The translations under genes and the position numbers were made by a program. The notes beneath the pieces were generated by a model. The model made no database searches. It worked only from the letters and a program-made list of their open reading frames with translations, and was not told the origin of the DNA. From Limonium bicolor (taxonomy: Eukaryota > Streptophyta > Magnoliopsida > Caryophyllales > Plumbaginaceae): a stretch of DNA of 64,000 nt. Below are positions 22,921-35,870 of the stretch, piece by piece; the first letter of the stretch is position 1; every line of letters starts with the position of its first letter. The stretch spans positions 352,035,636 to 352,099,635 of the forward strand of contig CM041776.1 in assembly GCA_023374045.1 (NCBI GenBank), read 5' to 3'.

Positions 22921-24402
22921 TGTACAAAAATGAATAAAATAATAAAAGAATCCTACAACTCTACTACGGGTAGCAAAATTTCCCGGTTGGAATATAGTGT
23001 AAGTAAATTACGACCAAGAGTATCGAACCCTAGGGACTTAGTAGAAAAGTAGTCCAAATCCTAGTAATTGCCTATTCTAATAAAAAAAAAAGGGAAAGTG
23101 AATAACAATTTCAACTTTAAATAACTAACTAATAATCTAACTAAATATGATATTTACAATGAACTATCCTTGATTCGGAATAATAATCCATCTAAGAACA
23201 AGTATGATCACCAAGTCAAATTAGCAAGTCTCGAATTAACCAACTTTTGAACACGCCGGATGTGATGCCGGACATAGGATGCACGACACATTCAAGAACC
23301 TTGAATGAGCCGGACACTAGACACCCGGCATTGCATCCGGCAATGTCAAAATGTCAATATTGCTTTACAGTCTTGGGTCTTAACAAACACTCTCAATCCA
23401 TTATCGAATCCAACAAATCTATTGCAAATAAACGAATAGGAAAGAGGAGAATAAAATGGTTAATTCCAATCTTAATTTTCATCTCCTAATTTATAGAAGA
23501 CAAAGGCAAAGATCACTTAGATTTCCTCAACCCATCCTGTTAGAATTTTGAAGTAAAGGGGAACAAGTAGCAAACTTGTTCCACTTTTGCATAAAGATCA
23601 AAATCTAAGTTGGAAACTTATAACTTTATTAAATGATCATAAATGTACTATAAAGAGAATCATTCCTAACCAAGGATGACAAGGAATTCTACTTAACCAT
23701 CTATACAAATTACAAGAAGAAAATACAAGAGGATAAGAGAATTGGTCATAACCTTAATCCGATAAGGATTTTCTTCTCTTCGCGTGGATGGTTGCACAGA
23801 ACTTCCTTGGACACCAACACTTAGGATGGATGCGGAATCAGAGTATGAGTGGAGTGTATGGATGTGTTGAAGTGTGTTTGAAGCCTTAGACCTTCGGCCT
23901 ATTTATAGATCAAAATCCTCATGTGCCGGGAGTAATGCTGGGTAAGGAGTACACGACACCACGTGAAAAATGTGTTTGTTTAACCGTTAATTAAACCGTC
24001 AAACCAACGAGGAGATGCTTGTGCTGGACAGGGGATGTCCGGCATCAGACCCAACACTGGCTGGTTTGATAACAATAATTAACTGCCAACTTTTGGCGAA
24101 CCGAGGCGACTCTTCACTGGTGCCGGATAGGGTGCACCCGGCACCGAATCCGGCAATACCTCTTCTCTGTCCCATCTTGCTGCCGTGAGTGGTACATCCG
24201 GCATCATGCTCGGAATAACTCATCCTTTGGTTTAGAAGTTTATTCCTAACATACAAAATACACCAAACATAAGTCTGAACAAATATAATAGACTTTATAT
24301 ATAATTTAATATAAATACTAACTATTATATCCCTAATTTTACTAATAGTCTTACAATTCTAGCCTACAAAACATGATAAGTCTAAGGCTTATCACCCTCG
24401 CA
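22921..24402 (-). mobile_element. Probable solo LTR (1.48 kb) of an unassigned LTR retrotransposon
   Basis: Read on the - strand it begins TGCGAGGGTGATAAG (24402) and ends TTTTGTACA (22921), the TG...CA form of an LTR. A good TATA box (ATCTATAAATAGG) lies about 500 bp from its start, as expected at a U3/R boundary. Flanking pentamers are AAGAA and AAAAA, an imperfect duplication. No internal domain or second LTR is adjacent, so it is called solo. It carries several CCGGCAT/ATGCCGG blocks that form weak hairpins at 23250-23345 and 24010-24215. The superfamily cannot be told. Confidence 0.6.
23900..23909 (-). promoter_or_regulatory. TATA box of the solo LTR at 22921-24402
   Basis: The - strand reads CTATAAATAGGCC, a near-consensus plant TATA element followed by a leader (AAGGTCTAAGGCTTC...). 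Position inside the LTR fits the U3/R boundary of a retrotransposon promoter. Confidence 0.55.
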
Positions 24403-24837
24403 AAAAAATAGTGTATGTATATGTGGACTAAAAATCGTATTTTCTCTCCCCCTAAATGGGAGTTCCAGCCCATTCAACCTCTCCGCCCGCCAGCCATCCC
24501 GCTTGTCCCCTTTGGCCCTTCCACCCAACTTCCCGGTAACCTCCAACTGACTTGTCTCCTCTACCCTTACTACTCTGTTTTCAATTCCCACTTCTTTCCC
24601 TGCCAACCTCTGTGAGAATCTACATTTTTGCAACATGAAATTAACTCTGCCTCAGTACTGTTGACTCGTCTTCCTCATCACTGGTCGTCGCAGGTCTTTT
24701 CCTCTCTCCGCCATTCTAGACCCCGGTTCTGTTCCTTCTAGAAAAATTCTTTACCCCCCTTAATTTCTCGGTGATAATCCCCCTCACCATTACAACATGA
24801 AGTCGAAAATTCCCTAATTTCCTCTACTTAAGCCATG
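24403..24837 (+). other. Region upstream of LINE F ORF2
   Basis: No domain is recognised. The + strand has a Pro-rich open stretch (24415-24615, SPPKWEFQPIQPLRPP) that could be the end of a LINE ORF1, followed by a CT-rich gap before the ORF2 start at 24838. ORF1 identity is inference from position only. Confidence 0.3.
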
Positions 24838-25664
24838 AGTATCATTGCTCTCAATTGTAGAGGATTGAGACACCCAATTCGTGCCGATGGGTCACCGAGG
24901 TGATCATAGAGGAGGCACCAAACTTCGTTTTCCTCTCGGAGACTAAGAAAATGAGCAAAGAAATGGAGAGGCTAGATTGTAGCCTGAGAAACTTTCTGAG
25001 ATTTTTTATTGATTGCACTGGACGAAGTGGTGACCCCTCTCTCTATTGGAAGAACTCGATATCGGTAAGTATCCACTCCTACTCAGCTCATCATATTGAT
25101 TTCTAGATAGAATCCATTCAAGGTACGTGAAGGAGGGACACTGGAATCTATGGTTGGTACTCTACCATGGTTGGAGAATGTGGCCACTTATTCAAGATCT
25201 TCAATCCCACCCGTTTGACCCCTGGCTTGTATTCGGTGATTTCAATGAGATAATGTACATATATGAAATTTGTGGAAAAGGCGAGAGGAGTAGATCCTAC
25301 ATGCATGCCTTCCGATCATGCCTTAGCACCCGTGGTCTGCTAGATTTAGGCTTTAGTGGTGAGATATACACATTTACGAACCGACAGAGGGATCGATGAA
25401 ACCCAAAAATTAGGTTAGACCGTTTCATTACTACATTGCAATGAATCAATCTAATCCTAGAAGCAGCTAATGCTCACCTACGTCGCGGACGATCTGATAA
25501 CCGCACTATCAAAGTCAGATTAAGGCCAATTAATAGGTGTGACCCTAAAATCTTCAAATTTGATAACGCATGGGCACAAGAAACAGAGTGTAAACAAATT
25601 GTTAATTGTGTCTAGAGTAATTTAAGAGAACATAATGACTATATGGGGAAGATTTTTCATTGAG
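24838..25664 (+). mobile_element. LINE F, 5' part of ORF2: AP-like endonuclease domain (degraded)
   Basis: The start MSIIALNCRGLRHP is the classic beginning of plant L1-like ORF2. After a frameshift the endonuclease continues with APNFVFLSETKKMSKEMERL, DCTGRSGDPSLYWK and, at 25127-25399, HGWRMWPLIQDL, DPWLVFGDFNEI and GLLDLGFSGEIYTFTNRQRD. In the family these blocks contain catalytic Glu and Asp residues that nick target DNA. Several stops and frameshifts make it inactive. The reading breaks at 25664, where solo LTR A is inserted, and resumes at 36385. Confidence 0.85.
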
Positions 25665-27727
25665 TGTAACACCCCTACCGGTATTCGCACAATTAACTCC
25701 TAACCCGTCTCCATTATCAATACACAAGCAGCGGAAATTCTAATACAACCGGGGGTGAAACAATGCCGTTAGTCACCCACGTGACTAACAAGGCCAATTC
25801 CAAACAAACAACACAATACAATATCGGTCTGATGGGTCTTTACCGAGCACTCTTAAACAAACGATACATTCCAATTCCTTATTCAAATCTCATCTCAAAT
25901 ACAATCCTCAAACCAAGTTATACAAATACAATATCCATTCAATACTATTCCGAGTCTACTACAAGTCCCAACTGTTCAGTATCATGTTGTACTTACAATC
26001 CCGTAATACACTAATACAATTTCTTAACAACTACCTGTATCAATAACAACCCCGTCCTACTCTCGAACGGTTGATGGCTTCGTTGTACCTGGAAAATAAA
26101 AACGATGCCCCTAGGGGCTCAGCAAAATTGTTGCATATGAAATTCGCATGCCCCGCGTACTAGCGAGGGTACGCCGACTAATTGGTCGAGAGCATGTGGT
26201 TCATTTCAGTTCAAACAGCATGCAAGACAACAATACATTATATATGTATGTCAACACAATCAAGGTTCAATAAAGAACACAAACACTAACACACACATCA
26301 AGAGGTTAGTTTAATTTGTTCTTTACTTAGGCTTGAGGGTGTCTACCTCACTATGCCTTACTCAATTACTCATTGTCTTACCTACTCTCTTGGGTTCTCT
26401 TACTCACAATCTCAAGTTCTCAAGTCTCTCAAGTCATAACTCAACTCTCGATACTCACATTCTCAAATCGATACTCCAATTCTCAAGTTCTCAATAAATT
26501 CTCAATACTCAAAGGTATATGTTAAGTCATTACTCATGACCTCCGGGCAGGGTCATACACAAGACCCACCACTGGGCTTACAAATACAAAGGGGCTATGC
26601 ATTTAGCTCCTCAAGTTCACCAATGTCCAGTTCTCTACCGGACTACTCAAATTCCCAAATATCCACTCTCGGAGTCATTTCACAATCTCAAGGATTAGCC
26701 TAGAAGTATCTCTCTCGATAACATCTATTGGCTTAGGGAATACTCAATGTCTAGTATTCTAAGATTTAGGGTTTTACCCAACTTATGGAATACTCTCGTG
26801 TACGGGACATTGTTTATGTTAGTCGGATCCTCTCATCGGGGTTCGACTATTACTCTAAGGGGTTTGGTGATCCCTTACCATTCTTTACTTTTCTCAGGGT
26901 TCATGTATGAACATTTATCAAGTCCTCTAAGAAGAGGTTCCTTATATACTTCCACTATTATTTATTGTGTGGATTAAATCAATTTGGTTGTCTAACTGTT
27001 ATCGGGAGTTTACTAATTCCCGTACAATTCTCTCACGTTCTAGTGAGTTATAGATTGGTGTTATCGTTTCTTGGTTCGATAGTTTTGGCGTGTTTCCACA
27101 TTTTATTATTTCGCACTTAACTCTTCCTACGAATCACTACTCAACCAAGACTCAACTATGAGTCGCACTACTATGCTCATTCACACTCAAGCAATTCATC
27201 CACAATGCACATTTCATGAATTATACAAACTTAAGTTCAATCCATAATCCAACAAGCAACAGTACAACACAAGCAGAAGCAAGTGCAAACATTCTGATTC
27301 GTGCATTTATCTTGTTAGGTGATCACACAATCAAACAAGCACACAAATCGGGTAACCAAGTTAGGATACAGAGCATGAGAAAATCATACCTTTCACCGGG
27401 GTTTACTTTACCGGGTGTTCTGACGTTCCTCAGTTCATCCTTGTTCCTCGAATCTCACTCACGAACCACTGACTACATGCCAAATGGTTCTATTAATATT
27501 TGAGCATTACGGTATGTACATAATTGCTACTCCCGTACTTACCCCGTTATTTCGGTTTAACTTAGTGTACTTAAATCCTTAACTTACTCACCCACTTCCA
27601 ACACTTGTTTATACTTCTTAGGACCTTTACAAGTCACCAAACAACTCCTAAACATCATCTAAAACCAATACCATTCAAACCCCCATCTTTTAAACCCTTA
27701 AAAATACTTACGGGTGAATTTGGGGGT

Positions 27728-27909
27728 GGTCCGGGACTTGGTCCGGATCCAAAGTCCCGGACCAATACATTGTCTAACTCTCGGCTACATTTTCTACCCT
27801 GGTCCGGGACTTGGTCCTGGACTAAGGTCCCGGACCAAAACTTGTTTTCACTCTCGGCTTGATTTTTAATGCGGTCCGGGATTTGGTACATATCCTAAGT
27901 CCCGGACCC
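27728..27909. repeat. Hairpin array in LTR A (three units)
   Basis: Three successive units of ~60-75 bp each contain GGTCCGGGACTTGGT... followed by ...AAGTCCCGGACC, able to form strong 11-12 bp stems. Units are separated by AT-rich spacers with CTCTCGGCT. Stem sequence is kept between units (with paired changes such as GGGATT/AAGTCC). Equivalent arrays with other stem sequences lie in LTRs B and C. Confidence 0.8.
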
Positions 27910-28954
27910 TGCTAAAAACTGCTATTAAGGTCATTTTTCAAGCCCAAATCAGCCCTTAATCCACCCCTAATCATTCCATAAACTTTCGGTAAGTTTCCTA
28001 CATAATTAAACACCTCAAAACATGCTCTAAACCACTCCAAATCATTGGTTACATTCACTACCCAATACTTGTTCAAATTCACAAATACTAACTTCCACAC
28101 TTTGCACACTAATGCACTCCTAACTTCCTCTTGATGGTTTCGAACCTCCTACCACCCCACCAAATCATTTTTGACCATAACCAATTCATTCCTAGACAAT
28201 AGCATTATCTAAACCCAAGTCCAACTCTCATTTCCTAAGTCTTGCACTCTAGCTCCTTTTCTAGTTTTTCCAAAGCATTTCAATACCCCTTTGCTACAGA
28301 TTTTACCTCTTTCTTTTCCTACCCTTATGTCCACTCAAGGGTGGTTAACTAACCCAAATAAATCCCTCACAATACCTAGTTCATCTCTTAGGTTGTTCTT
28401 ACTCCTTACAATCCCTAAAACACTTTATTTCTACCAAAATTTTGCCATAACCTCCCCATAAGCCTAACATATCCACACTCATCAATTTTCACCATTTACA
28501 ATCCTAATCTAACCACACCCATAAAGGGTCCTACCAGCACACAATATCAATCCAAATCTCATCAAAATTTCTTCAAACAACAATATAGCTCATATCTCCA
28601 ATACCATGGCACTTAGGCCCTTAAATCAAACAAAATTTCCATAACTCTTACCAACCACAATTAAACACATTTTTCTTCACAATTTGGGTTCATTCATTAA
28701 ATTACCCATCCCATATTCTATAGCAATTAAAACAAGGTTTAAGGTAGATTTTTACCTTAACCTTCCAAGTTTCTTTTCCATTCTCCTCTTCTCTCTTTCT
28801 TGATCAAAATCGGCCAAGTGGGAATGGAGTTGCCAAACTCCATCCCAACACCCAAGAAACACAAAATTTACACAATTAAAATCCTAACCCTTTGGAAATA
28901 CTCTAATCTAATGAAGGAGCTTAAAGCATAAAATTCTAGCACTACTAGAAAAAA

Positions 28955-29455
28955 CAGATTTACCTACGAAAATTTCCGTGGGTAAGTGGTAGGCAATCAA
29001 TTATACCCACGGAATACCTACGGAAACGTTCCGTGGGTAAATACCTCGTGGGTATCTTAATTACCCACCAAAAAAAGTTCCCGTGGGTAAATACCTATGA
29101 AATACCCTCGGCTATTGGTGTGGTTAAATACCTATGGAAAGGTCCGTGGGTAAATACCTTTGGAATACCTACGGGTATAATGTTCGTATGCCACGTGGAT
29201 ACCCACGGAATACCTACGGAACTGAATACCCACGGAACTGTCCCGTAGGTAAATACCCACGGCATACCGATGGATATCAAGTTCGTATACCACATGGATA
29301 CCCACGGAATACCTACGAAAGAAAATACCCACGGAAATGTCCTGTAGGTATTACCCACGGATCACCCACACATAATTGTTCAGCTTACCCTCGGAATACC
29401 TACGGAACATTTCACCTCGGGCTTTTCCATGGGTATTCCGTGGGTAAATCTTTGA
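28955..29455. repeat. Left subterminal repeats of the CACTA element
   Basis: About 20 copies of TACC(T/C)ACGGAA and its complement TTCCGTGGGTA, often in close inverted pairs that form perfect short palindromes. Such motifs bind transposase in En/Spm-like elements. They generate spurious frames of G-K-Y-P/W-V-N-T type on both strands, which are not genes. Confidence 0.85.
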
Positions 29456-29464
29456 CATTTTTAG

Positions 29465-32400
29465 AAAAAAAAAAAATATTACAGCGCATTGTATGCGCTT
29501 CTGTTCGATATGAAAGAAATTAACCAGTATCGAGCCAGTTGGAAAATAGCATAAAAGATCAAAGACTGAACTTGTAAACTTGTGAAAGCATACAAGACAC
29601 CTGACACATGTAATTGTCGGAATAAAGTTGGATGTTGCCGGTAATAAACCGGTCCATCCTGATAAGGCTGCACAATGTAAAAGTTGCAAGTATCATACAT
29701 CTTAATCTACCGTTCAACCCAAACTTGTCTTCTTTGCGTTATCGAAGGTACAAAGAAAAATATAGACAAACAAGGAAATTGTAATTGCAGAGAAGATAAC
29801 TAAACCATTGCATGCCTTGATCGGGGAACTAGGTACTCATGGCTCTGCATCGGTGATTAAATCATCACAGTATATCAAGAGACCAATCATTAATTGAATA
29901 CGCAGGACGTAAAAAAATATGGTAAATTGATGGGTTAGAGATAAATACTTGTCATTATTCACTCACCAGCATGTGTAGAAGAAAATAATCTCATCGCAGC
30001 ATAATTGAGGTTCTGAATATTCTTTTGTACGGCCACATCCGCCATCTTTGGGAGTCTTGCTGTTCTTCTACACAGGAACAGTGCAGATCTCAGGGTGTAG
30101 AAGAGATCCCGCTCACACACCTATGGAGATAAACAACAGATGCTGAAATAATATAATAGTAACAACTACATTGCTACTATTTTGTAGTATTAGTTAGAGA
30201 AACAAAATGAGAAGTTTGACAGGCAAAATAAGTGTAGAAGAAATACATTTATTTAAGGGAACTCAGTTTTAGCTTAGATGATTCAGAAGCTAAATACTTT
30301 AAATTACTAATAATTTAAGGCTTACTAAGGCCCCCTAGAAAAACACATGATTTACCTAGTGTGTCGTGAGTGGAAAGCAACACCAGCAACTAAGGTATCG
30401 CAATAAGTCCCTTCATAGAAACAATTATAAAACATGTTAGTTTATAAACTAGTTATAGCTAAACGGACTATGTGGCAGATAATCAGCTTAGTTCATCAAG
30501 ATGCGTCAAAATCTATCACTTCAGTAATGGAACTCATTCACTATGTAGAACGATAAGTTTTATCCTTGATGACTCTTTTTCTAAAAGCATATTGAGTAGT
30601 ACAAAATCAGATTCTACCTCTTCAATTTGATCATCAAATTTTAATATTAAAATTGCATGTCCCGGACAGGTTAGAACCAAATAAAGGAGGGAAATATGAT
30701 GCATAACAAGAATATGGTGCCATAGCAAGCATATTTAGACAAACAAAAATGATGTACTGGATACATTTAAAGGCTGACACTAAGAAAAGAGAAGATTCAT
30801 AATCCATGCTTGTGGGGACTGCAAATTTTCATTTGCCAAAAATAGGTCACTACATATAAAAAATGGTGACAACATCAATTATTTGTTTATAAGATGAAAA
30901 GCATATTACCTTCCTGCAACATGTACTCGGCCTACTTTCTCTTACGCATATGAAACATCATGAAGAAGCATTACAACATCAACTTCTTTGAGGACATCCA
31001 GTTCCTCATAGGATTCATTCCCCGCGAACAGACACATCCAAGTGAGTACCTGATGAGTATATAAAGAGGCTAGAGTTCTTCAGGACACCAGGAAGTTGAG
31101 AGCAGTGGATCAATTAATGAGAACTGAAATGGGTCAGTAAAAAGCATACAGAAACGACTTACCGTCTGGTAGAAGCTTGTGAGCAACAAATGACAATTCC
31201 TTAAGGTTTACCAGAACAATGACATTGGGAAAGGGCTTGATCAGTTCTCTAACAAAGGAGTTATGACTCCCATGCATATGTCAATTAACCTTTTGAGGGC
31301 AAGACGTTGCATAATGGCAAATGATAGTTCATCAAACAGAATCTAATTCACCCCATCACAAAGCTTGAGGACGGAATTTACAAAACTCATGCACTTGGAA
31401 CAGTTTATGTTAGGCATACATTATTCATCAGATTAAAGCTCAAAAGGTATATACATTTCAACAGTGTTATAAAGCTATAAGTTACCTACCTCTCTCTCAT
31501 ACCCGATAAATTTGTGTTGCACATATCATCTACCTGTTTCTCCTATCCATAAAAGGTAATTTTCTCGCTCCTTTAAAGCCAACAATAGAACAATCAAAAG
31601 ACGTATTATCAATCATACATGACAAACATACTTACAAGACATTCAACAAAATGGTTGACAGCGCATGAATATATCAACATCATGATGAGAAAGGCAAAAG
31701 TGTAACTTCATCTTCATTTGTTGTTGATTCCAATCATAGCTATTCCAGTATTGGAACAAGAACATATATGAAATAAAATCGCCAGAAACAAGAAGATAAG
31801 TTCGAGTAAATTACCGGTATCGGACTAAACTGTGGTTTAGCCCCGTCTCCAAACATCCAATTATTAATATCTGTAGAGACACCAGAAGTGAATGAACAGA
31901 TACACAGAGCATGTATGTTCCTTGTTCGCCAAAGACAAGAAGATAAGTTTGAGTAAATTACCAGAGCCGGAATGACATACCAAGCTTGCTTAAGACAACC
32001 TTTACTGATTGTAGCTAAGAAACTTGTCTCCTTTAGTAATCAAAAGCTATAAATAGGTATCAGTTTAGGGTTACAACAATAAGTTCAGGGTAGTTGCCTG
32101 GTAGTGTCAAACAAACTCATGAACCTAGCCATATGCTGGACTGTCTAGATGATTGACTAGATGATAATGATTCTTTCTTCGTATCACACTTTAGATTTTT
32201 GAATAGCTCAACACAACTTAAGCACATTCCCTTGAAAGGTAATTTCTGCTACCTGAATGTTCTTCCATTTGATTTTCATAATGGTATATGTACTACTTTA
32301 CACTTTTTATACCAGTAACAGATACTTCAAGACGAAATTATCAGCTAAATGAATAACTTACTCATCGCAATAAAGTCATTAAGAAACCACAAAGTGCGGC

Positions 32401-33930
32401 AAAGAAGAATATTAGTAACATGTTTGATAAGAAGTTTATCACATGTAAATAAAAAAGAGTCTAACTGCAAGATAGGAGAAATGATTGTTGAGTCAAGAGC
32501 ATTAACTTTCTGCAGAAATTGAAAAGTTAACATCGGAAAAGGTGAAATTGCAAAAGAACCTTCAGGGCCTTGATGTGAGATACATGCCGAGGAAATTGAA
32601 GTATTCAAATGAGTATGCAAAAGCATTAGCCTAGTTTGAAAGAGAGCAAAATTTATCATCATCATGATCACTTTAGTGCTGACATGCTTTATTCCATGTT
32701 TCGTTCTTTACTAGAGGAATTTATTTACCTTTGATTCAAAAGTTAAGACATCATGAATGAAGAAATAATAGCAGTTTAAAGTTGTCTGATATGGTTCTCA
32801 ATTTTAATGGTGAAAATGTAACATCTTCTATCAACACAATTAAAAAAGTAGTTGCACTTCCTAAGTACCAAAAGAAGTTGCTGCAGCAGGAAAGAAAGAA
32901 GTGACCATAAAAGTGAAGTGCGGTGGATGTGTAATATCAAGAACAAATTGATCAAAACGTATTCCGCTGATAAAAACATCAGTTAATTTAGTCAACTATG
33001 GAATTAATCCATTATAAAACCCACTTTTGCTCACCATAATGACTTATAATGCAATTTTCATGATATGTATAAGTTGGAAGCTCATAATACATGATAGAGT
33101 TACTAACATAATTAGATTTGGACAAGAAAAGAAAAACTATTTTTCATTCACATCAGTCCCCGTACACTTAATTCTTTCCCCAGTCCTAAAAACGAAGCAG
33201 TAAGAGGATATGATGAGGATCACTCTATACAAGTAGCTTATTACCATTACAAGGACGATAAAATGAGTCGTATAGTCATTCATTCTTTCCTAGTTCACCA
33301 AAGTGAAAATGTAACAAAAGAGAATAAAGTTATTTTGCAAAATCAGATTACGAATGAAAAATGACTACTTTACATTCATATATCACACCACACACTGAAC
33401 TTTTTTTTCTGTCTTCAGTAGTAAAAGGACACGATATAAGCGTTCTAGAAGATGGGTGGGTATTCTTCGATGATAATAGTATGGTCATCTAACTACCCAA
33501 TTAGTAGAGAAACGAATTAAAGTGGTAGTTTGTTTGCATATGGATTTCAGAGGGACATGATATATAGCAGCAGTTGATTTTTCATAGGTTTTGATCAATC
33601 AAAAGCAATGATAATACAAGATGATGATATAAGCCATGTAGGTACAGAGATTAGAATCGGAGAACAACTGCGGTTGTATAGTTAGTACAGAGATTATTGG
33701 AGAGCGACAAAGAAAACTAACCTGATGTCAACTTGGGGTTCTTCTTCTTCAAGCAGCCAAATCGAACAGAGTGCGATTCTCTGTGATTGTATCTTGGGAG
33801 GAAATTTTGCGGAAAGAAGAAGCTGGGAAGGATGAAGGGGGAAGGAGATCGAACTTGATTTCACAAACGGGAGCAAACGGGAGAGAGATACAGAAGAGTA
33901 ATGTGATGAAAATTTCACAAACTTGCAGAA
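29465..33930 (-). pseudogene. Exon/intron-like captured gene fragment(s) inside the CACTA element, unrecognised
   Basis: On the - strand several segments look like exons. At 30120-29967, 154 bp lie between ATAG and GTGAGT and encode about 51 residues in one frame (RDLFYTLRSALFL at the start, MADVAVQKNI in the middle, YAAMRLFSST at the end). At 31870-31815, 56 bp lie between CTACAG and GTAATT and encode NWMFGDGAKPQFSPIP. A segment ending at 31163 (KPFPNVIVLVNLKEL, then HKLLPDG) is followed by GTAAGT. Near 33900-33723 a CT-rich, leader-like piece ends CATCAG before GTTAGT. One in-frame stop is visible near 31360. The gene of origin was not recognised. Capture is inferred from the lack of transposase and the position between subterminal repeats. 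Confidence 0.45.
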
Positions 33931-33974
33931 GAAAAAAAACTAATTCGTATTATGCAAAAAATGTAGTAGTTTTA

Positions 33975-35255
33975 CAATTTGTACCTACGGAAAACAATTC
34001 CGTGGGTAAAACTGCCCTTAAAATGCAAGTGATTATATGTGCTAAAACGAAGTCGTTTAGTTGTACTCTTACCTACGGGAAACGTCCGTGGGTAAATACC
34101 TACGGAAAAATTCCGTGGGTAAAACTGGCCTTAACAAACAGGTAAGTATAAACCCTGTCTTTTTGTAGTATAATTACCTACAGAAAAAGTCCGTGGGTAA
34201 ATACCTACGGAAAGTTCCGTGGGTAAAATTGACTTTAGTATGCAGCTACTTACCTGGGCAAAAACGCAGTCGTTTTAATTTAATATTTTACCTATGGTTG
34301 AAGTCCGTAGGTAAATAACTATGGGAATTTCCGTGGGTAATACCAGCCTTAGTATATAGGTTATTTCGTTTAGTAGTATAATTACCTACGGAAAAAGTCC
34401 GTGGGTAAATACCTTCGGAAAGTTCCGCGGGTAAAATTGGCTTTAGTAGTAAAATTACCTACGGAAAAAGTCCGTGGGTAAATACCTATGGAAAGTTCCG
34501 TGGGTAAAATTTACTTTAGTATGCAGCTACTTATCTGGGCAAAAACACAGTCGTTTTATTTTAATATTTTACCTACGGTTAAGTCCGTGGGTAAATAACT
34601 ACGGGAATTTCCGTGGCTAATACCAGCCATAGTATATAGCTTATTTCGTTTAGTAGTATAATTACCTACGGAAAAAGTCCGTGGGTAAATACCTACGGAA
34701 AGTTCCATGGGTAAAATTGGCTTTAGTATGCAGCTACTTACCTGGGCAAAAACGCAGACGTTTTATTTTAATATTTTACCTACGGAAAAAAGTCCGTGGG
34801 TCAATAACTACGGGAATTTTCATGGGTAATACCGGTCTTAGTATGCAGGTCATTACCTGTGCTAAAACGCAGTTGTTTTACGGTTAATTTACCTACGGGA
34901 GGTGTCAGTGGGTAATTTATTTGGTTAAATATTTCTATACACACATTACCTACGGAATATACAGTGGGTAAATCTTGTATCTAAGTTTACCTACGGAAAC
35001 CTACCGTGGGTATCTATTGTCGCCAGTTTACCCACGGAAATAGTCTGTGGGTATTTTTCACGCCACTTGGTGTTGTGTCCCCGCGTGACTGCCCACACCA
35101 TTTACCTACAGAATTGTCCGTGGGTATAAATATCCGTGGGTGATCCGTAGGTATTCTGTTGGTATACTCTTCCTTCACTTTCCCATAGGTAAACCGTGGG
35201 TATTTACCTACGGTTTCTGTCCCGTGGGTAATTTTCCGTGGGTAAACAGCAACTT
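33975..35255. repeat. Right subterminal repeats of the CACTA element, with larger duplicated blocks
   Basis: Thirty or so TACCTACGG...CCGTGGGTAA pairs. They are embedded in larger repeats of about 190-230 bp that include GCTACTTACCTGGGCAAAA-type and CGCAGTCGTTTTA blocks, repeated from about 34160 to 34870. The right array is more than twice as long as the left, an asymmetry often seen in CACTA elements. Confidence 0.8.
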
Positions 35256-35519
35256 TTTAGTTGTGTAGGGTTTACCTTTGGAGTTTTAGGAGGGGTTTTC
35301 ACCCTTGAATCAAGAAGAAGGTTCCACCACCATTGGAGGGTTGAAATGAAGCTCCAAAACAAGAAGAAAATGGGGTATCAAAGAGGGGCAAAATTGGTCA
35401 AGAATGGAGGGTGAAGAAAAATGAGTTTTTCTTGAATATTTTTACCTTAAGAGAGAGAGGAGACTCCAAGCTACCCATTGATGCCATTTTCTCTTCAAAC
35501 GGGGAAAACCCATGGAGAT

Positions 35520-35870
35520 GAAGTTCATCCTTTTGGAATTTTAAAAAGAGAGAATGATAGAGGATGATGAGAGGAAGAAGAATATGTGATTATTTTTGTG
35601 ATTGGAGCCTTAATAAGGCTTGGGCAAGACAAAGATGATGAAGTAGCCATGGGAGGAGGAGAAGGAAAATATCCTGCCATGGATGGGGGGAGGAGACGGC
35701 AGGAAAGAAGAAGGAAGGAGAGAGAAAAGAAAGAAAAGAAAATGAGAGGAGAGGGAGGAGGGAAGTTACTTTATGCTTTTTCAGTTTTTCCCTTCTTTTC
35801 TTTTCTTTCTTTACTAGCTTATTACTAATAGGGGGCTGATTAAGTAGTAAAACCGGCCTCTTATATGTAT
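35520..35870 (-). promoter_or_regulatory. LTR A promoter and CT-rich leader
   Basis: On the - strand CATATAAGAGG (35858-35868) is a TATA-like box about 515 bp inside the LTR. Downstream, 35800-35560 is strongly pyrimidine-rich (purine-rich on the + strand), like a transcribed leader. LTRs B and C have the same order at comparable positions. The +-strand Lys/Arg/Glu-rich frame at 35586-35828 is produced by this composition and is not a gene. Confidence 0.45.

Larger units (their letters stand above)
28940..35265. mobile_element. CACTA (En/Spm-like) DNA transposon, non-autonomous, 6.3 kb
   Basis: The left end reads CACTACTAGAAAAAACAG and the right end, reversed, CACAACTAAAAAGTTGCTG. A perfect 3 bp duplication TAG flanks it (28937-28939, 35266-35268). 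Both are defining CACTA traits. Both ends carry dense subterminal repeats of TACCTACGGAAA/CCGTGGGTAA, the typical transposase-binding arrangement. No tnp2-type transposase frame is present anywhere inside. The middle 4.4 kb is instead exon/intron-like. It is inserted in solo LTR A. Confidence 0.85.

Noticed and set aside
27728..27909. CRISPR-like reading of the LTR hairpin arrays
   Set aside because: Units are imperfect palindromes with variable spacers in a plant LTR, and there are no cas genes.
29033..29358. Overlapping 66-129 codon frames on both strands
   Set aside because: They are translations of the CACTA subterminal repeats and contain only repeated GKYP/WVNT-like words.
32345..32979. 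- strand frames of 67-108 codons inside the CACTA element
   Set aside because: No recognisable wording or splice bounds; they are likely intron or non-coding parts of the captured segment.
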